Assembly: GCA_030267565.1 (NCBI GenBank)
Contig: BRXU01000021.1
Location: 1,520,501 to 1,584,500 of the forward strand
DNA from: Pleodorina starrii
Taxonomy: Eukaryota > Chlorophyta > Chlorophyceae > Chlamydomonadales > Volvocaceae
Reading direction: 5' to 3'
Length of the DNA stretch: 64,000 bases
Shown: piece after piece, positions 48,301 to 60,465 of the stretch
Numbering within the stretch: position 1 is the stretch's first letter
Layout: each line of letters starts with the position of its first letter
Made by a program: the position numbers and the translations under genes
Notes under the pieces: model-generated
The model's input: only the letters and a program-made list of their open reading frames with translations
Told to the model about the DNA's origin: nothing
Databases searched by the model: none

Positions 48301-51065
48301 GACCGAGCCACCGCAGCGCCGCAGTAACCCGACGGCCGGAACCGCCGCTGCCAGCGGATACACAGCCTGGTCACCCTTGCCCCCGTTGCACCAAGACGAC
48401 TAGTGCCACTTGTTGCCTCCTGGAAAGCTCGCTCCGCCCCGCCGGCCCCGGCCCGGCCCGCGCGGCTGCTCCCGGCCTACCGTAGCAGATCGCAATGAGG
48501 TTGTTGACCTCCTCGATCGTGTGCCGCAGCTTGTGGTAAGCGTCCGCGGGGGGCAGCTTCAGCTCCGTGATGAGCCGGTCCACCTGAAAGGGGGATTTGA
48601 ACAGTGAATTTGCAACAAAGAAACAAGAAGCCCTGCGGACGTTGTAGTCCCTGAAAGGGGGAACGACCAGTCATGGGGAGCGCAGCAGTGCACAGTGCGG
48701 GTTGGCCCTCCCCACATAAAGAGAGGGCGCGGGGTGCAGGACCCAGGCGACGCGTAAACAACAGCGCCACGAGATGACGACCACCACACGGCCGCTACGG
48801 CCGCGCTGCTGCTCAGCAAGGCAAGCGGCACCATTCCGGATCGGGCAAACCGCATAACGCGTGCAGCACAAGCCAACATCTCCCAACACATAGTCCAGAA
48901 CATCCGGCGCCCGATTGCAGCAGGATCTGTGTGCGGACGGGCCGCAGTCGCCCGCTGCACCGCAGCCGAGCTTGGGCGGCCAAGGGCACGTGCGTAGCTC
49001 CTGTGCGCTGATGCGACAACTACCGACCCCGATTGTGTTCCGATGGCCGTGCCGATACTGCAGCGTGGAATCGGCTGCTCTGCCTCCGGGGCTACACGCA
49101 GGGCCGGGCGGGGAAGGAACCACACGCCGACTGCATCGGGAGGCCCCTTACGTGACGGTACCTTTAGTGCCACCCCCCCCCCCCAAACCCCAAAACCCAA
49201 ACATGTATATCGTGCAAACAAAATGCACCACAGTGCTTGCATTTGTCGTGTAGTCAGATCGGCTTCCAGATCGGACCTACCAAATCGGACCTACCATAAC
49301 AAGCTGATGTATCCAACCAGGATGCACTCACACTAACACAACGCACGCAATCCGCCAACCGCCTGTCCGCCTTGCCCCGTCCCCGCCTCCCCAGGTGCGG
49401 CTATGCAGGTCGACCCGCCCGACGACCACAGCCGTCTTTGCACAATCTTCCCCGTCGGGGCTCTTGGCCCCACCTGGAAGCCCCTCAGCGCCCCAGCACC
49501 GCCCACCGCCAGCCCCATACCCAACAGAGACGGACCTTGCTGATGAGCAGCGTGATCGAGAGCCCCTCCTGCAGCGCCTGCCGCACCGCCCGCTCCGTGA
49601 CCACCATGATGCCCTCCGCCGCGTCCACCACCAGCAGAACGCCGTCGGCCAGCCGCATGGCAGCCGTCACCTGGGGGCGGCGGCGGGGGGGATGGGGGCG
49701 GGTGCCGTGGTGTGTTGGTGGCGCAGGGCGTGAGCTGATGCGGCGCGGTCCAACAAGGCTGCGACCTTCCCCCCCAACCCACCCCCGGCTTGCAAGCAAA
49801 ACCTGAGCAACCCCATGCGGCCGCCCTCCCCCACCTCGTCGTTGAAGTTGACGTGGCCGGGGCAGTCCAACAGGTTCAGCAGGTACGACTTGCCGCTGTG
49901 TCCCTCCATCACCAGGGACATGGGCATCATCTTGATGCTCATGGCGCGAGCCTGCTCGTCCAACCGAGTGTCCGTGAAGCGCAGCTGCTTGCCAGCCGCC
50001 TCCTGGGCCGCTGTCAGCTTCTTCAGCTCGTGGGTCTGCAAGTGTACACATGGTGATGATCGATGTGGGTCGGGCGCAGTCGGTCCCGGGGGCTTCCTCG
50101 AACGGTGGACGGCTATATGGCGGCCCAAGAGCACAGGCGCATCCCAAGGTGCGTTCCTTATGCGCGTGTTGCGCCCTGCGCCCCCGGGAAATGCATCCGT
50201 CAGGCTGCCGGATGCCCCGGTGACGCTCGTCCAGCTCATGTTCTGTTTCCCCCTCCGCGGAAACCCCACCCTGCACCCTCGTATGCCCGCCTAGGCCCAC
50301 CTGCTCAACAAACATGTCCATGATTGTCGTTTTCCCGTGGTGCAAGTGCCCCACGATTGCCACGTTGCGGACAAGCTCCGGGTTCGCCATCAGGGTGGCA
50401 AGGAACTCGTTGCTGTAGTGCGTCCTGAGCGGCTCCGATTCCAGGGTTTCGAACTTCTTGACCTTTATGGGGGCTACAATCGGCACCTCCAGCGGCTGCG
50501 CGTCCTCCTCCATGACCAGCGTCTCCACCTCAGGCCCATAAATCTCCTCGGCTGACGGGTAGTACTTCTTGTCCTCATGCAACACCACGGCCATCGCCCC
50601 GTCACCAGGCTCCTCATCTGCAACGAGATGCCCATGCGCCGCGCAGGAGCACCACGGTTACAACCTCCCCACAGGGTCTACTTGTGTGCGCAGAACAGCC
50701 CGCTTTCGACACGCACGGCGGCGGTTAACACCCTGCAATAGCTCAGCCCCTTCCGGAAGCACGACAGCTCGACTTCATCATATATTTGTACTGATCGAAT
50801 TCTCGCCTTCTTGCATGGCGTCCACGCCATGATGCCGGTCCCCATCGTCCTCTATACCCTCATCGTCCTCAAAGCCATGATGCTGATGCTGCTCCTCTTC
50901 CTCTTCCTGTGCAAATAAACATCAAGTTGTCCAAATACGTTTGCAGTGCCAGAAAAGGCTACGCTGTCCGCTGCTGCTGGCGGCGATCTCCGAAGGACTG
51001 ACCTCGCTATCCTCCAAGGCGGGGCCTATGTAGTTGCCAAATTCGTCATACAGATCGTCCGCCAT
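42395..51065 (-). CDS. EFTUD2: U5 snRNP GTPase EFTUD2/Snu114 (18 exons, 977 or 999 aa)
   Basis: Minus-strand exons: 51003-51065, 50792-50906 (or 50858-50906), 50301-50617, 49835-50035, 49536-49670, 48481-48583, 48077-48218, 47008-47168, 46559-46656, 45951-46220, 45445-45653, 45047-45261, 44521-44717, 43987-44145, 43378-43634, 42993-43107, 42748-42852, 42395-42532. The sum is 3000 nt (2934 with the shorter exon 2), divisible by three. Snu114 is the EF-2-like GTPase of the U5 snRNP and controls U4/U6 unwinding and spliceosome disassembly with Brr2 and Prp8. Conserved: start [15 protein letters not shown], acidic N-terminus, [16 protein letters not shown]1 GHLHHGKT (149-156), G3 DCPGH (222-226), and EF-G-like domains through [13 protein letters not shown] to the C-terminal TRRRKG and [16 protein letters not shown]. 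The G4 motif reads SKVD (276-279) rather than NKxD. Length fits the family (human 972). Confidence 0.95.
47376..47829. repeat. Pair of 60-bp direct repeats in EFTUD2 intron 7
   Basis: Repeats at 47376-47435 and 47770-47829 start TGTGCCCCGCGGTGAAATAC and differ at about three positions. They are 394 bases apart, start to start. They do not show TG...CA ends or matching target duplications, so I do not call them LTRs. Confidence 0.85.
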
Positions 51066-53751
51066 GGCCGCGACCACCGAAGTGGGCGGGCCGGTGAAGC
51101 TTCAGCCGCTACGCTGTCGGTTCAGTATTAATCAAACCCCCATTTCCGGTTGGTTTAGCCCCTGTTGGGGCTCACTTCCAAAGCAACAACAACCTAAGCG
51201 CGACCGGTTATCAGTGTTCACGCGGCGTATGTGATGTCCTCGAGCAGCTCGTGACAACGTAAACAATAACCAGGTCTCGCTTAAAACGTACGTACGTACA
51301 ATCAAAAGTAGCGGAACTAGTAACACCTGGGCGTCCATACTCTGTATGAGCAGTATGACAGCCCTGTTGGCGCGGAACCGGACAACGGTAGTACGAGATA
51401 TACTACTTGTGAGTCCGCACAAGCAGCCACTGGCGTAACACATGCCACTCACGTCATGTACTATAACATCTGTGCGCTTTTCGATCGCCTGTTGACGCCA
51501 TCGCACTTGCAGAACCAGGGGTCGGGCCGCTTGCCCGGATGCCTGCCTTCCTCCTCCATGCCACAACGCTGCGTATCCTCGCCGTGGCAGCCACGGCACA
51601 CAGCCCGCTCCGTATCATTTACATTGGTATGAAGTTGCGAAGTGGTTATTTACAAAAGGATTTACTGCGACGGCTAAGACGGCTTTCCATCTGCTGGGTG
51701 CAGCCCGGCTGCAAACCTCCACGCATCGACGCCTAATTCGACTAATACCAACTGCAAGAGACCACGTACTTGAACACTAAAACATTTTGGTGGCCTCGAA
51801 TGTACATGCCCCGGGAGAAAGATGCACAATTCCATACATCACAACACGCCGGACGGGTGTGGGGGGGGGCAAACGTGCACGAACACCTTCATTGAGGGAA
51901 GAAATTTTCCCCGAGAAGCCAGGGTCGGCCACTTCGCTCCCCGCTCCGCCCACTTCACTCAGCGCCACCACTCATCCGCCACGAACCGCCAATGGAAACC
52001 GTGGCAGCTCAACCCATATCGGGTCCGCCCGCGCTCCTGGTCATGGCGTCGGCAGCCGACCCACAACGCACTTTTGAGAGCCCTGACCAGATAAACCCGC
52101 CTTCTGGACGACGGACGGCAAGGAAATGAACATCTATGTACAACCAAGATCCACCGCAAGACCGCAAAACCCCTTGCCACCCGCCGCAATCCACAAAACC
52201 CGATAGCAGCCCGCAACTTCCGGAAACGCGCACAACAGCACAGCAGGTGCGCACTCACGGGTAGCTTGCGGCGCAGCTCTGCACCGCGAGCATCGGACAC
52301 GCCGCAAGGAAAGTCGGAGCAGAGGGTCTCGCGTCACGCCCCCGAGCACGCGCACCTGGGGGCCCTACATGACATCAACCCACCAACCACCACCAACCAC
52401 ATGGACCGACCCCCGGCTTGGTCCGTCGCACCGACAGGCGTCGCCCCAGCCGCGGCCCGAGGGGGCGCCGCCACCGCACCAAGGTCGGTTCGGAAAACGA
52501 CGACCGCCGGCCCCAGGCGCGGCGAGGTGACGATTACGGGCTGATGGCCCCATCGATCGATCACACTCATTCGCTGGCGTAAACTCGGGGCCGCGCTTTC
52601 GCAGACGCCCCGCCGCTAGTGCAGGGCACGGACGTGCCCCGCCTGCTGCACCAGCTATTCCCTATATCGCCCGTTCCCTGATCACTCGCTCGCTCGTTTT
52701 CAACGAAAGCGCGCGAACACGCAAGCGCCACGCAACAAAAGTCAGGAGATGGCAGTCGGCTCGCCCGCACGCAGGATGTCAGGTGCGGTTTAGGACATGC
52801 GCACGCCATGACGCATTCGCCGGGAAGCTTCAGCGTTCAGGTCAACTTCTTATCGTCAGTGTTCAAGTCAACCAATCGTCACTCGTAGCCAATAAGTAAC
52901 AAGTATAAAACACCAAATCATACAGGCATCTACAGGCAACGCAGCACGCAGTCAGACGCTGCCCTTCCTTCGGGAAGGTGCTCCGGCCACGCGCGATCGG
53001 CGCGGTGCACGCCCAGGAGCCCGCCCGCGTATGTGTCTGCGCGCAACCAAGGGCAATACCCCCTACCAGCGCAATACCAGCAGGGCCTCCCACCCCACCT
53101 CGTCAGGAGCCCCCGCCCATGCTGCCATCCGCCCACCGCCACCCACCAGCGAGCCGCCCCGCCAGCGGAGACCAGCCCTTCCCCAGGCAGGCACCTGATC
53201 CCGATGCGCACGAAGCACCGAGAGGCAAAGGCAGCTCAGCCGCCGGTGCAAGATGCGCCCCAAGATGGCCAACACGTTTCCCTTCCCCTCACCAGGGAGC
53301 AGGGCTGCGCCGCATCCATCCCCCCCCGTCGCTGCAGCAAGGGGACAGAAGCCGCTTACTCCGCTGCGGTCCTCTTTGGCCCCTTTTTAAACCCCGGCGC
53401 CGCTACACGCACAAATGCCGGCCGGTCTGGCTGACTCCTAACTACACTAACCGCGCTCCGGCCGGAGCACGGTTGAAGCCCGGCTGCTGTGTGGACTACC
53501 TGTTCCCCTTGCCACCCCCTTTCCCGTCCGCGTCGTCCCCGTCCCTGGGGGACCGCCAATCCTATCCTGCAGCCTGCGCGTCGCAGTGCCGGCAGCAGGC
53601 AAGCGCGGCAAGGCGAGGCTCGCCGCCGCCGCGCCGCCGCCGCGGCGCCGCATCGGCCCGGCGGTGGTGGCGGCGCTGCGTCCGCGTGGCGAGGCTGGGG
53701 CTGGGAGGCGGTGCCTTGCTCCCCGCGGGGGGCTTATGTTGGGGAACATTT
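51066..53751. other. Intergenic between EFTUD2 5' end and the coiled-coil gene 3' end
   Basis: No gene recognised. The part next to 51065 should hold the EFTUD2 promoter; no clear TATA box was seen. The GC-rich part at 53000-53750 has long open frames on both strands, but they show no conserved segment, and I saw no TGTAA on the minus strand close to the stop at 53752. Confidence 0.45.
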
Positions 53752-56700
53752 TCAGTGGTACAGGGCCGCCTGGGCCGCGCTGCTGAGCGCCAGGATGCGT
53801 CGCCGCGCCTCCTCTCGCTCCAACGTAAAGAACTTGACCAGACGGGCGCGCTCGTCGTCGTCCGTCACCTGCAATGACGCAATCCCAAACACGCACGCAC
53901 GACGTATGTGGACACGCAGGGCACATACACACGCATGTAAGGACCCAGCGGCACAACACGAGAGAATCCACCAAGAAGCCCGCATCGGGTCTTGCCCCAA
54001 TAGGCAACTCTTTTCGAGTCCTGGCCCCAACGGGCTAGCAAGGCGGCTCGGCACAGAAGGTTGGGTAAGTAGCCGGTATGGAATCGCAAAACCCGTTTCG
54101 CCTCGTCCGTGCGGCGAGTGTGCAGGCACAAATCGCGGGGCCATGCACCTCCCTCCTCCTGGCTCACAGCCACGAGCCCCTCCGACCTGCCGAGTGCAGC
54201 CGCCCCAGGCCACCGCCTCGCTTCGCTTCGCTTCGCTTCGCTACTTCTACACCCCACCGCCTTCATCTACCCACACCACCCACAGCCCCACCTTGGCCAG
54301 GATGCCCTGCCGCTCGCTCTCCTTGGCAATCTCCTCCTGCAACACCACCCGCAGCTCCTCCTCCCGCCGGCTGCCCGGCCGAGCCACCTCGTGCACGGCC
54401 GTGTAGCGACCGCTGGCGGCCGCCTCCGCCGCGCGCTCCGATGTGTCGGCCTTGGCGGCTACCTCCGCGTCCAAGGCAGCCGGGGGCTTGGGCGTGCGGG
54501 AGGCCTGCGTCTGGGCCTGGTGCGTGGATTGCGGGGCGTTGTAGGGCGCGTAGGGGCTGGCGCCGCCCGAGGGGCTGCTGGGGCCCATGGGGGTGGCGGG
54601 CGAGGCGGTACCGGAGGCTGTGCGGGGGGCGGGGCGCGGGCGGGCAGGGTGGGCGGGCGGCTGGGGTGAGGTTGAGGTTTGGAAAGGAGGGTTGAGTGGG
54701 CGTTGGGGTGGTTGGTGCTGGGTGGAGGGGTCGAGATGGGTTGGGTTGGGTTGGGTGGTGGTTGGGTTGGGTTGGGTGGCTGGCGGCTGTGGTGGCTGGA
54801 GAGCCGGGAGGGCTGGTTCAGCATCTGATGGGGGTGGGATAGGGAGCTGCGGCGGCGGTGCTAGGTGGAAGGACTGTCGTGCCGTGCCATGCCATGCTGT
54901 GCCGCGCTGTGCTGCGGCGTAAGCGCGCGCCCTCTGCGTCGCGGCCCTGGCGTGGCGCCCGGCCGGAGAACAGCCGCCACCGCCGCCGCCGCCGCTGTGC
55001 GTCCCTTCCCCACCAACCGGCACAACCCCGCTACGACAGTGTCTCGCGAGCCGACAACGGATGATCTCGAGGGCAACAAGGAAGCGGAGCGGAGCCGAGC
55101 GGCGCGCGACGCAAACCGCCTGCCTGCCCGCCCACCCCCCAGCCGCCTACCGATCCAGCCAGCCATCCAGCCGAGTCACGAGCTGCTCACCTGAGCCGGC
55201 ACTAACGGGCCGGGCCAGGCCGGCAGCGGCGCGGCCGCCCTTGCCTCCGCCGCCGCTGCCGCCTACAGCCAGCCCCGCGGTCGGGCTGACCCTGGCGCTG
55301 TAGCTGCCGCCTATCGCCGGTGACACGCCCCTGCAGGGCGCGGCGCGGCGCGGCGGGATGCGGAGTGAGGGCGCCCACAGGAGGAAAAACGTTCAGTCGC
55401 TGGCCACGCAAAGACACAGCCTCCCGCTGTATGCGACAATGCAGTAGGGGCCGGGCTCGACTGGATGCAACGTGGCGTGGCAGTCCATGCCACGCCACCA
55501 GCCTACCTTGCCCGACGCAGGAGAGAGGGGAGCCAGAAGCGCAGCGTCGCGTCGCCCGCCCCGGGATCCCCATTCCGCACAAAACCACTATCTCTCTCAC
55601 ACACACACATACCTGTTCAAGACCCGGAAGAGCTGCACAGACACACCTACTCATACACGCATCCACAGACACATCGCACCTGCCCGCCCACCCATGCTCC
55701 ACCTCCCCCTCACACAAAGGGTCTTCCTTCATACCCCCACCCCCCATCCCACCCCTTCCCACGGCGCCAGCCCAGCCCATCCCATCCCAGCCCCCACCCC
55801 ACCTCTTGGTCCGCGGCGTGGGTCCCGCCGACTTGGGCCGCCGCCCCCGGCCCTGCCGCCCCTTGGCCGCCGCCGCCTTGGGCGTCGCCAGCCCCGACCC
55901 CCCGCCGCTCCCCGGCTGCGGCCACTCGCCGGCCTCCTCCTCCGGCACTCCCTCCAGCAGCAGCTGCGGCGGCGCGCGGCCCGACCCCAGCATGGCGCCG
56001 GCCATGAGCGGCCCCGCCAGCTGCACCGCCTCCAGCGAGCGCACCACCTCCTCCGGCAGATCCACGGCGCCCAACTGGCGCATGCGGGCCAGGGAGCTGC
56101 GCAGGTACTCCTCCTGAGGGGGGGAGGGCAGGGGAGGGGAGGAGGGGAGGGGAGTGGTATGCTCCTTTATATATACAATTGAGTCACTGCGGACATTGTT
56201 GAGGGAGAGGGTGAGGGGAGGAGTGGGAGGAAACAGAGTACCGCAGAATACCGAAGGGACAGAGAAGGCGTTAGCGTTAGCGGACTTCAGAGGGGAGAAG
56301 GGGGACAGGGGGTGAGGGAAAGGGAGCGAGGGAAGGGGGAAAAGCGTGCAAGGGAGAGAGGGGGGAGTTGTGCAAGTGCAAGGGCGAAAGAGAGAGAGAG
56401 GGATTTGTTATGCACGTTGTTTCCCGCGCATGCCCGCCGCCCACTTCCCCCGAGTGCAAGTGTGCTACCTCCGCTCAGTCACCGCCACGGCCTCCGCCGC
56501 CCATTTCTTTCCCCGTCCCCCGTCCCCCAAGTAACGGTCGCCACCCACGACCCAATCCCAGTCACCGCTACAACGAGCCAGGCACGCTGCACGCCTGCAC
56601 CCACCGTGGCCTGCCGCCACCGCGCCCCGCCTCCCTCGACCCCCGTCCAGGCCCCGCCGCCCCCCCAGCCAGACAGCCCATACCCCTCCCCTCCCCCACC

Positions 56701-59700
56701 CCCGTCCTCCCTCCCCCATCTCTCGCAACCCCCTCCCGCTCCGCGCCCCCGCCTGGCGCCTGGGTAACTGCATTGCGTTCCTTCCCTCGTCCCGGGCCGT
56801 TTTCTTTTACCCACCTGGCGCTGCATCTGGTGCCTTAGAGACTGCATCTCCGCCAGCAGCGCCTCCCGGTGCGCCGCCAGCGCCTCCCCGCGCGCCGCCT
56901 TGTCGTCGATCCGCCCCGCCAGCGCCGCGCGCTCCGCCGCCGCCAGCGCAGCCGCGTCGTTGGCCTGCGCGGCAATGTACTCGAAGCGCTGGCGCAGCTC
57001 CTCGCCACGCAGCCGGCGCATGTCCTCGAGCTCCTGCGTTATCAAGAGGGGGTTGCAGGCGGGTTGGGCGTGTCTTGGGGCTTACGGTAAGAAGACGTTA
57101 AAAAAACGACCCGCAGCGACGACCCTAGCGTCTCGGGGGCGGGGGACGGGGGCGGCTTAAGGCATGAAAGAAAGGCGCGTCCCTTTCGGTGTGGCTGGCC
57201 CGTAGCGCTCCTCGCCGCTCCAGGAAGCACGCCGCACCTCAACCGGCCCGCACCGCAGGCCGCAAACCGCACCTTCTTCCTGCGCGCCGTGGTCTCGTCC
57301 TTGGCCGCCGCCTTGGCATGGAAGTTCGCCACCCTCTCCGCCAGCTCGCCCTCCGCGCGCAACTTGGTGGACCGCCGCTGCTGCTCGCGCAAGAAGTCCT
57401 CCTCCGCCTTTATCTGGGCCTGCAGCTGCCGCAGCTGTCATGCGTGCGTGCGTGCGCAAGGGCGCACGTGGGATAGCGGCACGGCAAGCGGAGCGCAGCA
57501 CAGCAACGCCGCAACGACGACGACGAGGACGGCGGCGGGAGTCGTCGCAGACACGGCACGTCAAGAGGGAGGTGCGGCAGAGGGAGGCGGGCGCGCGCGG
57601 TGTCGTCAGCCAGGGGGGCGGGTGCGCGCGAATACGGTAAACAGGCAGCTGGCGGGAAGGCAGTATAACCAGATGGGTTGTACCAGGCCAGCGCTATCGC
57701 GCGGCTGAGGACCGCGGGGCAGGCCAGCGCTGCACCGGAGGGCCGCCCCGTCTGCCTGCCGCGGCACATCCGAACCGCGCCGTTGTGCACGACCCCTCCC
57801 CCTCCCGGCATTCGCCGTTTGTCGCTGCACGAGTCGCTGCACCCGGCACGCGTCTCCTGCTTTCGCGGCCGCCACCCTCCCTCCCTCCCTCCCTCCGCTG
57901 CCCACGCGCCACTCAGGCCCTGCACTGCGCTTCCCTGGCCGTCCCGTGGGCCTCGTGGGGGTTGAGGCTGTACCTGCCGCACCTGAGCCCCATCAGCCGC
58001 CACCCCGACCCGTCAATCCCGTGCATCCCGCAATGCCCCCGCGCACCTCGCAACCACCCTCTCCTCCTCCTCTTCCTCCTCCACGTCCGCCCCCCGCGGC
58101 ACCCCAACAGCCATCACCGCAGCCGCGCATTCCGCCGCAACCCCTCTCTCTCTCGCTCCCGCTCCCGACCAGCCCCCCCCTCCCGCCCGACATGCTGCCC
58201 GGGTTATACTGCCGTACGGAGCGCCATGCCGTACGGTGTCGTACCTCGTCCCTCTGCCGCATCATCTCCTCCATCTTGCGCTCCCTGGCCAGCATGCTCT
58301 GCCGCCGCCCCTCCAGCATCTGCAGGTTGGCCCGGTAGGTGGCCTCACGCTTGGCCTCCAACGCAGCGATGCGCTGCCGCTCCGAAACCGCGTGGTCGGC
58401 CTTCTCCACCTCGAAGCGCGCCTGCGCAGGGCAAAGAGTGGCACCGCAGCGGCGGGGGACCAAGCAAGCTCGCAGCAGCAACGTGGTCGCAGCAGCAGCA
58501 GCAGCCCGCAGAGGCTGCAGGTTGGAGGGAGGTAAGGACCGACGCCGCGGCAATGACGAGGCGGCTGCCGGCGCCCCTCGCACCCACCACCGCGCAGACC
58601 AAGGTCCCAGAAGGTCCCCAGCAGGCCCCGGGCCCCGGGCCGGGCCTCTTGGGTTCGCCCTTGGGCAGCTGCGTCGACCCACCGACCCGCCGCGGGGGAG
58701 GCCGCAGCTCAGCGCAACAGCGACAAGTGCCATCGCGCCTCTGGCACCACTCCGCTGCGCTGCTGCATCGCCAGGACTAGGCTATTCGAAGTACCGTACC
58801 TCCTCCGCAAGGCCCGCTCCTCCCCATCGAGAGAAGGCGGCCTGCTGCTCTGCCCAGCCGCAGCATCTTTCCCCACCCACCCACCCAACCACACCCCCAA
58901 ACATGGCAAACACGACCCAACTCACATGGACACACGTACAGCCAACATGTACAGCCCCCACCACCATCCCACTCATTCGCCCGTTCACCTCACCCGCCAA
59001 CGCATCGCACTCTTGACCCACCCACCCACTCACCCACCCACCCGCGCGCTCGCTTTCTTTCTGCTGGAGATATCAGGTAATCCTGAGGTAATATCCCAGG
59101 TAACTGCGTTGCGTTCCCTCGTCCCGGGCCGTTTTCTTTTACCCCCCAACCTGAACCACCCCCTCATCAACCCACCCACCCACCAGTCGGTCCTCCACCG
59201 CCTGGACCTTGGCCGCTGCGGCCGCACGGACCGCCTCCTCGTGCCGGTTGGCAGCCTCCAGCCGGGCGGCTCGGGTCTCAGCCATCTGGGGGGCGGCGCG
59301 GGTGTGGGCGCGGCGCGCGGGGGGGGGGGGAGGCGCGGGGGGGGGGAGAGGTTGAGTGCCATGCGCGTCATTGGTACAGGTACTGGTTGCAGCAGGCAGC
59401 TCCATACGGAGAGGAGAGGGAGGGCGGAAGGGTGAGCGAAGCCGAGGGCGAAGTGGTGAGCGGCCAGTGCGTCACGCTGAGGCGCTGGCGGCGTCGCTTT
59501 GGCGCGGCAGCGACGTCCGAGCGCCCTTCTGTCCCCAGGCGGGCGCTAGCCGCTCGCCGGCGGGCCCTATCCGTGGAACAAACCAGATCCCCGAGCGAGC
59601 GGGGAGAAGGAATGACCGGGCAAGGAGCCCAGCGGTCCGTGAGATGGGGGATGGGGGGAAGGAGTGAGGTGGTGCAGCGAGGGTCGGGGACGGACCCAGC

Positions 59701-60465
59701 GCGATCGGACGAGCCAGGGACCCGCCCAGCCACCCACCCTGTTGCTGTGCTCTGCGAGGTTCTCCCGCTGCGTCTGCCGCTCCTGATCGATGTACGCATA
59801 TTTCTCCTCCCGCCGCCGCTCTCGATCCCGCCACGCCGTGTTTGACTCCGCCGTCAGCTCAAACTGCTTTTGGAGCTGCGCTCCGAAACCGCGCCGGCGG
59901 CGAGGCAACACCAAACAGACGGGGTGGGGCGGGGCGGGGTGAGGCCGGTGCATGATGCGGAGGGGCGGCGGGGTTGTGCGAAAACGGCGTCGCGTGTGCG
60001 CAGATGTGCGGGGCGGGCGTGCCACGCCTTTGGGCGACAGCCCGTGGGGTAAGAAAGATGATGCCGCAAGCCGTGGGGACGGCGGGCGTTTCGTGTGGTG
60101 CCGGATCACGTGGGGGCGTCTGCGCTGGGAGGCAACCTCGGGGCTATAATCGTGCGAGAAAGCATGTGAAAGCGGAAAACGTTTTACACGGAGGTGCCGT
60201 CCGCCCCCGATGCTGCCGGGTAGAAGACCGCTAACCGCGTGGGGCGACCGTGCGCCAGCCTCACCGCTTGCAGCGTTTTGAGTTGTCGTTGATATTGCAG
60301 ATGAGCTGCATTAACCACCGGTCCGAGATTCCTGCAAAGCAAGAACGGGTGGCGGGTGAAGCGCTAGCATAACGCTGCCCAGGTTTCCCATACCACAACG
60401 CCATCTTACCGTACGTCTAACGGAGATGAAGCTTCCATCGCGTTACTTGCAGGCACGAGCTCCAT
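53752..60465 (-). CDS. Long coiled-coil protein of unknown function (12 exons, about 608 aa)
   Basis: Minus-strand exons: 60410-60465, 60265-60331, 59738-59875, 59184-59285, 58800-58844, 58245-58421, 57273-57434, 56815-57033, 55803-56113, 55191-55297, 54292-54617, 53752-53868 (TGA). The sum is 1827 nt, divisible by three, and all phases agree. Residues from about 25 to 340 are almost continuous Glu/Arg/Ala/Gln-rich helix (for example QFELTAESNTAWRDRERRR, then MLARERKMEEMMRQRDE and [19 protein letters not shown]), typical of filament, basal body or ciliary coiled coils. A Gly/Pro/Ser-rich linker follows at about 390-500, then a final charged helix (EEELRVVLQEEIAKESER to LVKFFTLEREEARRRI). I do not recognise a named family; a ciliary or centriolar role is a guess from composition. 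Exon 5 is weakest: its acceptor is ambiguous (exon may start at 58847, 58844 or 58841, all in frame). Confidence 0.75.
56763..56813 (-). repeat. Intronic repeat family A, copy 4
   Basis: Read on the minus strand it starts just after the exon 8 donor of the coiled-coil gene and carries AACGGCCCGGGACGAGGGAA, then AACGCAATGCAGTTACC. It is truncated relative to the other copies. Confidence 0.75.
59052..59145 (-). repeat. Intronic repeat family A, copy 3
   Basis: About 94 bases in the intron after exon 4 of the coiled-coil gene, starting some 40 bases from the donor. It matches the 13206-13292 copy through the tail TACCTGATATCTCCAGCAG. Confidence 0.8.

Noticed and set aside
51539..53651. Several 60-190 codon frames on both strands between EFTUD2 and the coiled-coil gene
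   Set aside because: Overlapping frames in GC-rich DNA without conserved motifs, consistent splice sites or a shared strand.
57912..57972. A possible extra exon of the coiled-coil gene (minus-strand frame near GTACAGCCTCAACCCC)
   Set aside because: It shows no coiled-coil character and the flanking exons at 58245 and 57434 already join in phase to a smooth helical sequence.
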